Assembly: GCA_049472395.1 (NCBI GenBank)
Contig: JBLIRR010000034.1
Coordinates: 7,121 to 71,120 of the forward strand
Source of the DNA: JBLIRR01 sp049472395
GTDB taxonomy: Bacteria > SZUA-182 > DTGQ01 > JBLIRR01
Reading direction: 5' to 3'
DNA length: 64,000 bases
Shown: one piece after another, positions 17,823 to 27,379 of the stretch
Position numbering within the stretch: the first letter of the stretch is position 1
Layout of the letters: each line of letters begins with the position of its first letter
The notes under the pieces: generated by a model
Database searches by the model: none
The model's input: the letters and a program-made list of their open reading frames with translations, nothing else
What the model was told of the DNA's origin: nothing
Made by a program: the position numbers and the translations under genes

Positions 17823-20144
17823 ATGAACAGGAGGTCATTTTTTATAGTTATTTTTATTATTTTAATATTATTTCCGTATATCTTAAAAGCACAGTTGTTA
17901 TCGAACGTTCCTTACCGAGCTGCCAATAGTCTTTTTAATCCTATCTCTTCTCTCCCAAGCTTACGATTTCCTTATAATATAAGTCCTTTTTCACCAAGAC
18001 CATCTCTGACGGGCTTGTATGCGCCTCTTTCCGGTAACGTCATTTTCAACTCACTGATAAGAAATTATACGTCGCCCTTTGCCTCATACGGCAGCTTCGG
18101 CCAGTATTATCCCTATTATTGGCCATCCCAAACATACTCACCCTATATGCCTTTCTCCTCCCCAAGCACCTCGATACCGGATGTGGCAGGTCTTTCTCAG
18201 GCCGAAGCAGAATCAATCCTTACCTCTGCCGGTCTTATGCCGGGAATTAAACAGGAATTTAGTGAAACCACAGCGAAGGGGCACGTAGTCAGTCAGAATC
18301 CATTACCTGGTGTATTTGTCCCCTATAATACCGCAGTCGTGCTTGTGATATCGCGTGGCAGGCAGCCTGCTGTCGCCCTTGAACTTATTGCTGAAGGATT
18401 CTCTGCTCCTGTAGTCCTGACTTCTCCCGATGATGGCAGCGGACGGTTGTTCATCGCAGACCGTATAGGGCTTATAAAAATACAATCAGCCGATGGTAGT
18501 AACGTCTCAGAACCCTTTCTTGATATCCAAGACAAAATAGTTCCCCTTGAGGAGTCTTATGATGAGAGAGGTCTTCTTGGTCTGGCCTTTCATCCTGATT
18601 TTAGCAGTAATGGTCGTTTTTTCGTTTACTATAGTGCTCCGCTTCGGGATACTGCTCCCGATGGCTGGGATCATACCAGCACAATATCGGAATTCACCGT
18701 TTCGCATTACAATCCGGATAGGGCTAATCCAAATTCAGAACGAATTCTGCTCCAGATTGATCAACCTCAGTTTAATCATAATGCCGGCAAGATTGTCTTT
18801 GGACCGGATGACTATCTTTACATTGCCCTCGGTGATGGAGGAAGCTCTTACGACAAGGGCCTTGGCCACTCATCGCAAGGAAATGGACAGGACACTTCCA
18901 CCCTGTTAGGAAGTATTCTGCGAATTGATGTAGATAGCGTGCCCTATGGCATTCCCCCTGATAATCCATTTATAGGTGGCGAAGGACGTGATGAGATCTT
19001 CGCATTCGGATTTCGTAATCCCTTTGGCATTTCCTTTGACAGGGCAGGAGATAATTCCTTGTTTGTTGCCGATGTAGGCCAGAACCTTTGGGAAGAGATA
19101 AATATTGTCACGATCGGCAATAATTACGGATGGCCCCTCAAAGAAGGATCATATTGTTTTGATGCAAATTCACCGGATGTATCTTTTTCTGCGTGCCCGA
19201 GCATTGATGAGCAAGGAAATCCCCTCATCGATCCGATCATTGAATATAGGAACTCCAGAATATCCCAAGGAGTGGGAAGGGCGGTCATTGGTGGTTTTCT
19301 CTATCGTGGGGACCTTATCCCAGAACTCTATGGAAAATATCTGTTTGGAGACTGGAGCAAATCATTTGAAAAAGCAGATGGCTCTTTATTTATTGCCGCG
19401 CCTGCCTTATCAGAAGAGGACACGTGGTCTATGGAGCAGCTTCGAGTTGCCATGAGCAGCGATGGCCGTGTAGGAGAATTTGTGCTCTCATTTGGACAGG
19501 ATAGGGCAGGGGAGTTGTACTGCCTTACTGCTGAAAATTTTGCATCCACGGAGCAGACCGGCAAAGTATATAGAATTCTTTCTGCCTCCGGCGCTGTCCC
19601 GTTTATTACCGTATCTGATCAACCACTTTATGCAGGACAAGATGTCTTTGTGGAAGCCGCAGCCTACAGCGGGCCAGGATGGATTGTTATATATGAGGAC
19701 AATGGTTATGGTTCATTTGGCGATCCTATTGGTCATGCTCAATTATCAGCAGGAACGACACCCGCTATCTATGTCCCTCTTGATCGTGATATAAAGGAAG
19801 AAGAGACACTTTATGCAATCCTGCATATGGATGCAAATGCTGTCGGTACGTATGAGTTCCCAGGATTAGACATTCCTGTGCGCGATGATAATGGCCAACT
19901 CATTATGAAGAGCTTTATGGTTAATTCTTTTCTTCAGCAAATGGTGATCGTACCGAATGTCATTAGTATGAACCAGATACAGGCAGAGGCTGAAATTAAA
20001 CGCAGCTATCTCATTGTGGGGACCATAACCAGAGTATTTAGTAGCACTATGCCATCAGGGAATGTCATCAATCAGAATCCCTCTCCCGGTGCTTTTGCTC
20101 GGACGGGATCGCGCATTGACCTTGCGGTTTCTTACGGCCCTTAA
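17823..20144 (+). CDS. Exported PQQ-type glucose/sorbosone dehydrogenase flanked by PASTA domains
   Basis: 773 aa. Signal peptide at residues 1-24, then a Pro/Tyr/Ser-rich spacer, PASTA domain 1 (about 120-180: PDVAGLSQAEAESILTSAGL, VSQNPLPG), the GSDH beta-propeller (about 185-590), a DUF7282-like domain (about 595-700: GWIVIYEDN, EFPGLDIPV) and C-terminal PASTA domain 2 (IVPNVISMNQ, INQNPSPG). Propeller motifs of PQQ sugar dehydrogenases are present: HNAGKIVFGPDDYLYIALGD, FGFRNPFGISFD and NNYGWPLKEG. It probably oxidises sugars with PQQ or has a structural role; activity is inferred. PASTA domains usually bind peptidoglycan or mediate assembly. AAAGGAGGA precedes the ATG. Confidence 0.85.
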   Translation: MNRRSFFIVIFIILILFPYILKAQLLSNVPYRAANSLFNPISSLPSLRFPYNISPFSPRPSLTGLYAPLSGNVIFNSLIRNYTSPFASYGSFGQYYPYYWPSQTYSPYMPFSSPSTSIPDVAGLSQAEAESILTSAGLMPGIKQEFSETTAKGHVVSQNPLPGVFVPYNTAVVLVISRGRQPAVALELIAEGFSAPVVLTSPDDGSGRLFIADRIGLIKIQSADGSNVSEPFLDIQDKIVPLEESYDERGLLGLAFHPDFSSNGRFFVYYSAPLRDTAPDGWDHTSTISEFTVSHYNPDRANPNSERILLQIDQPQFNHNAGKIVFGPDDYLYIALGDGGSSYDKGLGHSSQGNGQDTSTLLGSILRIDVDSVPYGIPPDNPFIGGEGRDEIFAFGFRNPFGISFDRAGDNSLFVADVGQNLWEEINIVTIGNNYGWPLKEGSYCFDANSPDVSFSACPSIDEQGNPLIDPIIEYRNSRISQGVGRAVIGGFLYRGDLIPELYGKYLFGDWSKSFEKADGSLFIAAPALSEEDTWSMEQLRVAMSSDGRVGEFVLSFGQDRAGELYCLTAENFASTEQTGKVYRILSASGAVPFITVSDQPLYAGQDVFVEAAAYSGPGWIVIYEDNGYGSFGDPIGHAQLSAGTTPAIYVPLDRDIKEEETLYAILHMDANAVGTYEFPGLDIPVRDDNGQLIMKSFMVNSFLQQMVIVPNVISMNQIQAEAEIKRSYLIVGTITRVFSSTMPSGNVINQNPSPGAFARTGSRIDLAVSYGP

Positions 20145-20227
20145 ATTCAGAACTCCTGATCCGTAAATATATTTTTAGGAAGCTGCTATGCTATGGCTGG
20201 ATTATAAAAAGATACTATAACTATACG

Positions 20228-21628
20228 CTATGCTTCTATCACTAAGTTTTTGCCTGCTTTTTTCGCTTCGTATAATGCTGTATCAGCTTTTTGGAATAAA
20301 TCGAATCGGTTCATATTCTTTGAGTAATTGGCAATTCCTATACTCACGGTGACTTTTGTTTTCAATGCAAGATTTTCAACCTTTTCTTTAATTTTTTCTG
20401 CTACGATTTTCGCTTGACAAATATCTGTTTCCGGCAATATCACCACAAATTCATCTCCGGCATAACGACATGGAATGTCTATGTTGCGAAGATTTTTCTT
20501 TAAAACTTTACTCACTTTTTTGAGGAGGGTATCTCCCGATAGATGCCCAAATGTGTCATTATAGGATTTAAAATCATCTATATCGAGCAGAAGCAAACAT
20601 AATGATCCTTTGTAACGATTCACCCTATTTATTTCGTGATTCAGGCTTTTTGTAAAGTAACGGGAATTGTAAATATCTGTTAAAGGATCGGTGATAGTAA
20701 GATAATTTAGTTTACTATATAGATTGGCATTTTCAACAGCCACCGCAATTTGACGGACGATCATAATGAGAACTTTTAAATCAATCTCAGAGAATATATC
20801 ACCATTGGAAGAATTTTTATCAGCAACATTAATTATACCAAATATTTCATTATCCAATTTTATTGGTGCACTCATAAATGATTTACTTTTGTAAGAAAGC
20901 CGGTTTTTTCTTGAAAAACGGCTATCAGTCTCTATATCTGACACGAGAATAGGAACCCCTTGCTCAGCAACAAAGCCCACTGTTGAATCTTTTATGTTTA
21001 TATTTTTTTTACTGACAAATTTATCATTTAATCCAATATGCTTTTTGATATATAATTCTCTTCCGTTCCCATTAATTAACATTATTGAACCTTTATCAGC
21101 TTCCAAGATATTTGTTGTCTTATTCACGGCGAAGTCGATTAACTTATCCAAATGGACTATCCTGTTTAAATCCTCTTCGATACTCAAAATCTCTTCTAGT
21201 TTTGTCTTTTCTAATTTCAATTGATCTTTTGACTTTCTTAGCTCCTCGTGTGACTGTTTACGTTCTATGGCATACTTAATAATCCTTGGAAGCATTCGCC
21301 TATCCAACTGTCCTTTTACTAAATAATCCTGAGCACCAATATGGACAGCCTCTATGCCAAGTGATTCATCTCCAAAACCTGTTAAAATAACCACCGGTAA
21401 TGAAGGGGCTTTTTCAAGTAATGATTTAAGTGTAGTAATTCCGTTGCTATCGGGTAACGCAAGATCTAAAATGGCCACATCAAAATGTTTTACTTCAAGT
21501 TGCTCCAAGGCTTTCCCAATCCGATCAACATGGGTAATGGAATTCTGGATAGTATCGGCAGCATCGGCTAAAGCTATTTGTATAAGCTTGACATCTTGAG
21601 GATCATCTTCTATCAATAAAATATCCAT
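20228..21628 (-). CDS. Response regulator: REC-GAF-GGDEF diguanylate cyclase
   Basis: 466 aa, cytoplasmic. Receiver about 1-120 with acidic pair in LLIEDDPQDV, phospho-Asp in AILDLALPDS, Thr in VILTG, Lys in YLVKG. A GAF domain follows (about 150-300), then GGDEF (about 305-466). The active-site signature is AGDEF in CRYAGDEFVV, a tolerated variant, and RNID five residues before it fits the c-di-GMP inhibitory I-site (RxxD). It makes c-di-GMP when phosphorylated or when GAF is occupied. Last gene of a three-gene minus-strand operon (23 bp after the Rcp1-like regulator). The receiver is strikingly like that of the hybrid kinase at 25565-27034. Confidence 0.9.
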   Translation of the reverse strand: MDILLIEDDPQDVKLIQIALADAADTIQNSITHVDRIGKALEQLEVKHFDVAILDLALPDSNGITTLKSLLEKAPSLPVVILTGFGDESLGIEAVHIGAQDYLVKGQLDRRMLPRIIKYAIERKQSHEELRKSKDQLKLEKTKLEEILSIEEDLNRIVHLDKLIDFAVNKTTNILEADKGSIMLINGNGRELYIKKHIGLNDKFVSKKNINIKDSTVGFVAEQGVPILVSDIETDSRFSRKNRLSYKSKSFMSAPIKLDNEIFGIINVADKNSSNGDIFSEIDLKVLIMIVRQIAVAVENANLYSKLNYLTITDPLTDIYNSRYFTKSLNHEINRVNRYKGSLCLLLLDIDDFKSYNDTFGHLSGDTLLKKVSKVLKKNLRNIDIPCRYAGDEFVVILPETDICQAKIVAEKIKEKVENLALKTKVTVSIGIANYSKNMNRFDLFQKADTALYEAKKAGKNLVIEA

Positions 21629-21651
21629 GGTTCCTTAATGGAGTAAAATTT

Positions 21652-22089
21652 TTATTTTCTATTCGGTAATTCTACGACGGTGAACCAGAAATTTTCGATT
21701 TCGTTGACTACTTTTCTAAATTGCTCAAATCCTACAGGTTTTGTAATATAACAGTTTGCTCCCAGACCATAACTTTTTATTATGTCTTGTTCGGCGTTTG
21801 AGGTTGTGAGAATAACTATAGGAATTTCCTTGAGATTATCATCGCTTTTTACATCTTGAAGCACTTCACGACCATCTTTTTTGGGCAAATTCAGGTCGAG
21901 TAAAATGATGCTCGGTCGATTAACCTCTGAGTATTGTCCCTCTTTTCGCAAATATGCCATTGCCTCAACTCCATCAACAACAACGCTCATATTCACGGTC
22001 ATTTTTGATCCCTTAAGACTTTCTTTCATTAAACACACGTCACCCGGATCATCCTCTACCAATAAAATTTCTATGTTTTTGTTGTTCAT
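21652..22089 (-). CDS. Stand-alone receiver, Rcp1-like response regulator
   Basis: 145 aa single receiver. Acidic pair in LLVEDDPGDV, phospho-Asp in ILLDLNLPKKDG, Thr in VILTTSN, Lys in YITKPV. The extended Leu-Pro-Lys-Asp loop and long beta4 insert are typical of the Rcp1 group that partners phytochrome-type kinases. It lies 62 bp after the sensor kinase gene and 23 bp before the GGDEF regulator, so it is probably a phosphate shuttle in that operon. AAGGAAG precedes the ATG. Confidence 0.9.
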   Translation of the reverse strand: MNNKNIEILLVEDDPGDVCLMKESLKGSKMTVNMSVVVDGVEAMAYLRKEGQYSEVNRPSIILLDLNLPKKDGREVLQDVKSDDNLKEIPIVILTTSNAEQDIIKSYGLGANCYITKPVGFEQFRKVVNEIENFWFTVVELPNRK

Positions 22090-22151
22090 TAAGTTCTTCC
22101 TTTTTTAAATCTGTCATTCTTCGTATAAATATGCGAAGAATACCGCGTGTC

Positions 22152-24314
22152 TTATGCTGGTATTGTAAAATAAAACGTTGCTCCTTCCCCCTGTTTCGAT
22201 TCCATCCAGATCTTACCCTCATGGAGTTCTACAATCTTTTTACAAATGGCTAACCCAATTCCTGATCCGCTATATTCAGCCCTGGTATGCAAGCGTTGAA
22301 AAATCTGGAATATGCGTTCAGCATACTGCGGATCAATCCCAATTCCATTATCCCGCACAGCAAACGTCCACATCTCTTCTTTTTTTTCAACCGAGATATG
22401 AACATAGGGGATTTCTTCTTTTTTAGAGAATTTTATTGCATTGGAAATAAGATTCTGAAATACTTGCCTCATCCGTGATGCATTCACACGTAAAACAGGG
22501 AGAGAATTATGCGTAATCTTAGCCCCGCTTTCTTTGATAGTTCTCTCGAGATTGGCGAGGGCTTCATCGAGAATTTCTTCAATATTCCTATTTTCTAACG
22601 GAAAGTTTCCTCTCCCGACACGGGAATAATTCAACAGATCATTGATAAGTCCTTGCATTCTCATTGCCCCATCTACGGTATACATAATATATTCGTCAGC
22701 CTCAGCATCAAGCTTGCCTTTATATCGCTCTTTTATAAGTTCGGTGAAACCTACGATCTTTCGCAAGGGTTCTTGTAAGTCGTGGGAGGCTACATACGCG
22801 AACTGTTCGAGCTCTTTATTGGAGCGTTGAAGCTCCAGCGTCTTTTGTATCAAAGCGTTCTCTGCCTTCTTGCGATCAGTAATGTCACGGTAGGCTTCGA
22901 CCGTACCGGTAGTTTTACCTCTGACTTTCAAAGGGGTAGCAATGATCTCTACAGGCACCTTCTTGCCATCGCGGGTTTCTTTAAGGGTCTCTAATTGCAC
23001 ACGCTCTTCTCCGGCAAGGATACGCCGAAGAGTGCATCCATCCGTATGGCAAAATTCCCCTCCCAACTGTTCATAGCATCTCATGCCGATAGATTCTTGT
23101 TCATTTATGCCTGACAGTTTTCCCATTTCATTATTTACACGGACAATAGTAAAATCCTCGCTCACAACCCGCATCGCATCCCCTGTACACTGCAAAGTAG
23201 CCTTAATCTCTTCTTCACTTCTCTGAAGGGCACTCTCTGCCTGCGCACGATTTTCAACCATTTCGTTAAAAGCAGCTGCTAATGCTCCTATCTCATCTTT
23301 AGACCTGATATCAATCTTATGCTCAAGATCTCCTTTTCCAATTATTTCCGCCCCCTTGGTGAGTGTTGCTATCGGCCTTGAAATGGTACGGGAGAAATAT
23401 AATACGATAAGTACGGATAAAGCTAATGAAACCAATAAGGCATATAGAATCGCATTCCTTAGGGTAACGATAGGGGCGAAAGCTGCTTTTGTGGGGATGT
23501 CAATTACCAGAGTCCAATCATCGCCTTTAAAATCAAGATAGCCTTGTTGGTGAACAAAAACATCAATTGTTTCTTCTCCTCCAGGATGCAGGTGCCTCGG
23601 GACACTTCCCATTTTCTCTCCAGCCAAGGATCTCTTGAGGCTTTCCCATGAGGTGAAATGATCCTTTAAAATTTCTTTTCCGTTGTAATTGGAATATAAC
23701 AAATTTCCATTTTTATCTATCAAATTTATTCGCAACTTTTTATATTCCTGAAGAATTCCGACTCCTGCCATTGTATAATTCAAGTGTCTAATAGGCATTC
23801 GGGCTACTATGATACCAAAGGTTTCCCCATTATTATCTTTCATGGGATGTGTGAAATAAATTACGTTTTGCTTGAGAGATTTCGACTCTGAAACGCTTAT
23901 GGTAATTTCGTCATATAGTAAGGGATCTTTCCAGTATCCTTCCAGTGGTTGCTTAATGCCAATATCTAACCCTGCTGTATCGGCTATTCTCATTCTATTT
24001 ACATCAAAAAAGGATAATGAGATATAATCTTCGTGAGAAGCATTGTATGCTGTTAATCTCTCCAGTATTTGTTGAGGTGTGGATCCTCTTGATTTTATTA
24101 AAGAATCTTGAGCTATGACTTTAATATCCGCGCACCCTTCAAACAGCATTCTGTCAACCTTGTCCATAATATGCAGCGCTGTATTTTCGAGTTTGTCTTG
24201 TATTTCATTTTGCAAGATTTTAATATTTGATGTATAGACGATATAAGAAATAATCGATGTAAAAGATATAATAATTCCCAATACTATTATTATAAGCTTT
24301 GTTGAAAACTTCAT
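22152..24314 (-). CDS. Membrane sensor histidine kinase (Cache-HAMP-PAS-HisKA-HATPase)
   Basis: 720 aa. TM1 at about 7-27, an extracytoplasmic Cache-like sensor to about 285, TM2 at about 288-308, HAMP about 310-365, PAS about 375-490, HisKA with phospho-His in YVASHDLQEPLRK, and HATPase with N-box FQNLISNAIKFS, DNGIGI and GSGIGLAICKK. The PAS domain carries a Cys set (MRCYEQLGG, FCHTDGC) seen in cysteine-rich PAS sensors that may bind a metal or Fe-S cluster; that role is inferred. First gene of the operon with the Rcp1-like and GGDEF regulators, so it likely feeds c-di-GMP output. Confidence 0.9.
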   Translation of the reverse strand: MKFSTKLIIIVLGIIISFTSIISYIVYTSNIKILQNEIQDKLENTALHIMDKVDRMLFEGCADIKVIAQDSLIKSRGSTPQQILERLTAYNASHEDYISLSFFDVNRMRIADTAGLDIGIKQPLEGYWKDPLLYDEITISVSESKSLKQNVIYFTHPMKDNNGETFGIIVARMPIRHLNYTMAGVGILQEYKKLRINLIDKNGNLLYSNYNGKEILKDHFTSWESLKRSLAGEKMGSVPRHLHPGGEETIDVFVHQQGYLDFKGDDWTLVIDIPTKAAFAPIVTLRNAILYALLVSLALSVLIVLYFSRTISRPIATLTKGAEIIGKGDLEHKIDIRSKDEIGALAAAFNEMVENRAQAESALQRSEEEIKATLQCTGDAMRVVSEDFTIVRVNNEMGKLSGINEQESIGMRCYEQLGGEFCHTDGCTLRRILAGEERVQLETLKETRDGKKVPVEIIATPLKVRGKTTGTVEAYRDITDRKKAENALIQKTLELQRSNKELEQFAYVASHDLQEPLRKIVGFTELIKERYKGKLDAEADEYIMYTVDGAMRMQGLINDLLNYSRVGRGNFPLENRNIEEILDEALANLERTIKESGAKITHNSLPVLRVNASRMRQVFQNLISNAIKFSKKEEIPYVHISVEKKEEMWTFAVRDNGIGIDPQYAERIFQIFQRLHTRAEYSGSGIGLAICKKIVELHEGKIWMESKQGEGATFYFTIPA

Positions 24315-24574
24315 ATGAATTTTTCTGCCTTATAACCTTTCATCACCCTGTGCTTCGTAAGTGCATCAATGCAGTTAGTATAACGGAATATATGTTTTAT
24401 CGGTATTATATCTCTTAAAAAGCTAAAAAAAAATTGTCTGCTCACCATTTCTATGAAAAGTGGAAGCAGGCATAAAATAAGGGGAAAATCGTCAATATTT
24501 CTTATACATTATAATCCTGAATGAGGCCGATGCGAAAAGTAAGGGTGTAAATTTTTGAAAGGAGGGAGAAGATA

Positions 24575-25036
24575 ATGTCTGAAAAAATATTAATCGTAGA
24601 TGATGAAAAAGAAATAAGAAAGGTATTAACCGCAAGAATTGAATATGCAGGGTATAAGGTTGAATCAGTAGATAATGGGAGAGAAGCGATTGGCGCGTAT
24701 TTTGAGACGCAGTATTTGGATAAAGATCCCTTTTCTCTTATTATTCTCGATATAATGATGCCGGGAATAAATGGTCTTGAGGTGTTACAGATTATAAGAA
24801 AGGAAGAGGAATTAATGGGGATTAAATATGAGGATGGAATACCCATTATAATGCTTACTGCCCTTGAAGATGCCTGGAGGAAGTCATTTAATAAAGGATG
24901 CGATGATTATCTGATCAAGCCTTATGAACCGGAAGATTTAGTTGCGAAGATTAAAGTAAAGCTTAATGAGAGAAAGGAATTATTTAAAAAGATTGAGGAA
25001 AAACTTAAAGAGAGAGAGCGTAATAAAATAAACTAG
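24575..25036 (+). CDS. Single-domain response regulator (tandem copy 1)
   Basis: 153 aa receiver with a charged C-terminal helix. Acidic pair in ILIVDDEKE, phospho-Asp in LIILDIMMPG, Thr in IIMLTALED, Lys in YLIKPYE. A strong ribosome-binding site (GGAGGGAG) precedes the ATG. Very similar in DNA and protein to the next gene 30 bp downstream; both share an unusual GAYF(E/Q)(T/S)QY insertion after alpha2. No output domain. Divergent from the kinase at 22152-24314, which could be its partner; this is inferred. Confidence 0.9.
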   Translation: MSEKILIVDDEKEIRKVLTARIEYAGYKVESVDNGREAIGAYFETQYLDKDPFSLIILDIMMPGINGLEVLQIIRKEEELMGIKYEDGIPIIMLTALEDAWRKSFNKGCDDYLIKPYEPEDLVAKIKVKLNERKELFKKIEEKLKERERNKIN

Positions 25037-25065
25037 TTATATATTTCAAAAAGGGGGGAATAGAT

Positions 25066-25536
25066 ATGTCTGAAAAGATATTAATAGTGGATGATGAAAG
25101 GGCACTTAGAGAAGTATTAACCGCCAGACTTGAATATGCGGGATATGCAGTTGAATCGGCAAAAAATGGGAGAGAAGCGATTGGTGCGTATTTCCAGTCA
25201 CAGTATATGGAAATCGAACCTATTTCTCTGATTATTATGGATATAATGATGCCGGGAACAAATGGCCTTGAGGTGTTACAAATAATAAGAAAAAGCGAGG
25301 AAGCAAGGAGAATTTCATATGAGAATGGCACCCCTGTGATAATGCTCACCGCCCTTAAAGAGGCATGGATGGAGTCATTTAATAGGGGATGTGATGATTA
25401 TCTCACGAAACCTTACGAAGCGGAAGAGTTAATTAAAAAGGTCGTGGAAAAGCTTGAGCAGAGACGATTAAATATAAATCTCATGTTTACCACTTCCACA
25501 GCTCATATAATGAAACATAGGAAAACAGTGGATTAA
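25066..25536 (+). CDS. Single-domain response regulator (tandem copy 2)
   Basis: 156 aa receiver, paralogue of the gene just upstream. Acidic pair in ILIVDDERA, phospho-Asp in LIIMDIMMPG, Thr in VIMLTALKE, Lys in YLTKPYE. The first 120 codons align without gaps to copy 1 and differ mostly at scattered positions; the C-terminal tails diverge. This is a local gene duplication. AAGGGGGGAA precedes the ATG. Converges on the hybrid kinase gene with a 28-bp gap. Confidence 0.9.
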   Translation: MSEKILIVDDERALREVLTARLEYAGYAVESAKNGREAIGAYFQSQYMEIEPISLIIMDIMMPGTNGLEVLQIIRKSEEARRISYENGTPVIMLTALKEAWMESFNRGCDDYLTKPYEAEELIKKVVEKLEQRRLNINLMFTTSTAHIMKHRKTVD

Positions 25537-25564
25537 ATGAGATTTTCCCATGCTTTTTCTTCAG

Positions 25565-27034
25565 CTATAGAGGCGGATTTGGAGGTAAAATAAAGTGAAA
25601 GGTTGATCCTTGGCCTGACTGTGATTCTACCCATATCGCACCATTATGTTTTTCTATAATCTTTTTAGAAATCGCAAGGCCTAATCCAGTCCCGCTCGGT
25701 TTTCCATTTCCATACCCTTTTTGTAATTGTCCGAATTCTTGAAAGAGTTTTGGCCTCTCTTCCTCCTTTATGCCAATTCCGGTATCTTTTACTGAAACAT
25801 GAATGGCTCCATTGACTTCCCGGGCAGAACATATTGTGATGCTCCCTTTTTCTGTAAATTTAAGGGCATTATTTAATAAATTCATGAGTACTTGAATAAT
25901 CCTATCCTTATCAAAGTATATCAAAGGGAGATTTTTTTCTAAATTAAGAATTAAGGCTATCCCCTCCTCGTGTGCTAGAAGTTCCATTGAGTTGTAGCAT
26001 TCTTGAATAATATCATTAATATTATTTTGAGTAATATTTATTCCTACTTTTCCCGATTCAATCTTCTGAAAATCCAACACATCATTAATAAGTCTTGACA
26101 ATCTCTTTACATTGTTCGACGCTAATGTGAGAAAATTTTTCTGCTCATCATTTATCTGTCCCGTTATACCCTCTAAGACTATATTTATCCCTTCCTTAAT
26201 GGCTGTGAGGGGAGTGCGCAGCTCGTGAGATACTATTGAAATAAATCTTGATTTCATCTCCATCGTCTCTTTTATTTTTTGTTCAGCCTGCTTTCGTTTG
26301 GTGATATCGGTCGCAATACATTGAATTCCTATGACATCGCCTTTTGAATCTTTCACAGGCTGTGTATTCATTAATAACCACTGTTTTTCTTCCGAAAGCT
26401 CAGTACAATATTCAAAACTCTCTCCCTTTTTCTCCTCTGTTACCTTTAAAAATTTTGACATGAGGAATTCTGCTTGTTCTTTTGGAAAAATATCAAAGCA
26501 GGACTTTCCAGCAAGATCCTCTTTTTTTACTCCGAAATCTCTGCTCGCATTGCTGTTTGCAAATATTAGTCTGTGGTTCATATCGAAATATGTTATGGAA
26601 GAGCCTGAATTCTCAATAAGGTTATGGAATTTTTCTTCTGACTTTCTTAATTCTTCATGAGATTGTTTTCGTTCAATGGCATAATGGACAATGCGAGGAA
26701 GTATTCGATTGTTCAACTGATCCTTTGATACATAGTCTTGGGCACCCATATGAACGGCCTCAATGCCAAGTGATTCATCCCGAGAGCCGGTAAGTATAAC
26801 AATTGGTATTGATGGTGCATGTGTAATGAGTGTTTTTACCGTATTAATCCCTTTGCTATCGGGTAAGGCAAGATCCACAATAGCCACATCGAAATGTTTC
26901 TGCTTAAGTTGTTCAATCGCTTTCCCGAGCCGGTCAACATGGGTGATGGAATGTGGCTTATTATAAGACTCGGCTAAAGCGATTTGTATAAGGGTGACAT
27001 CTTGAGGGTCATCTTCTATTAATAAGGTTTCCAT
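25565..27034 (-). CDS. Hybrid kinase: REC-PAS-HisKA-HATPase
   Basis: 489 aa, no membrane segment. N-terminal receiver (1-120; LLIEDDPQDV, VDLALPDS, VILTGSRDE, YVSKD), PAS (about 135-245), HisKA with SIVSHELRTPLTAIKEG, and HATPase with MNLLNNALKFTE, DTGIGI and GTGLGLAISKK. A receiver in front of a kinase implies that another kinase switches it. Its receiver is a close paralogue of the one in the REC-GAF-GGDEF protein at 20228-21628, including SITHVDRxGKAxEQL and the linker YAIERKQSHEELRKS. So the same input module is fused to two outputs. Confidence 0.9.
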   Translation of the reverse strand: METLLIEDDPQDVTLIQIALAESYNKPHSITHVDRLGKAIEQLKQKHFDVAIVDLALPDSKGINTVKTLITHAPSIPIVILTGSRDESLGIEAVHMGAQDYVSKDQLNNRILPRIVHYAIERKQSHEELRKSEEKFHNLIENSGSSITYFDMNHRLIFANSNASRDFGVKKEDLAGKSCFDIFPKEQAEFLMSKFLKVTEEKKGESFEYCTELSEEKQWLLMNTQPVKDSKGDVIGIQCIATDITKRKQAEQKIKETMEMKSRFISIVSHELRTPLTAIKEGINIVLEGITGQINDEQKNFLTLASNNVKRLSRLINDVLDFQKIESGKVGINITQNNINDIIQECYNSMELLAHEEGIALILNLEKNLPLIYFDKDRIIQVLMNLLNNALKFTEKGSITICSAREVNGAIHVSVKDTGIGIKEEERPKLFQEFGQLQKGYGNGKPSGTGLGLAISKKIIEKHNGAIWVESQSGQGSTFHFILPPNPPL

Positions 27035-27379
27035 TTTCTTAATGTAGTAAAATTTTCACATACACATAAAGATGAGTGTCAATTTTTAATATGCACGTGA
27101 AATGGCATCTTCATAAAATCCGTCTGATAATAATTTTTGAGCTGCTTCAAGTTTTCGTCGGGACTTATCCATATTTGATTTATTATATTTCTTGAAGATA
27201 ACTAACATATTGTTGTTTATATATTTTATTTTAGCTTATGGTATCATAATAATCTATATAAATTAATATTTTTTTGTCATTATCTTAGTATAAAAGAGAG
27301 TCTTTGTCAAAGAAATGACAGTCCCTTGCTCATGCAGGCCATCCAATACCTCTTTCTCAAGTTTCGAAAGTTCTCCCTT
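27035..27379. other. Intergenic region with HEPN fragment
   Basis: 345 bp upstream of the hybrid kinase gene. Besides the HEPN remnant at 27086-27172 it is AT-rich spacer. Confidence 0.4.
27086..27172 (-). pseudogene. Truncated HEPN (UPF0332-like) gene fragment
   Basis: A 28-codon minus-strand frame from ATG 27172 to TAA 27086 ends in LLSDGFYEDAISRAY. This matches the N-terminal helix of HEPN/UPF0332 proteins (lLxxGxYxDAvSRAYYAxFHAAxALL) and stops just where the rest of the domain should continue. HEPN proteins are RNases or nucleotide-binding partners of minimal nucleotidyltransferases in toxin-antitoxin pairs. Without the second half it cannot fold. I see neither the remaining HEPN sequence nor a nucleotidyltransferase nearby. 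Confidence 0.5.
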
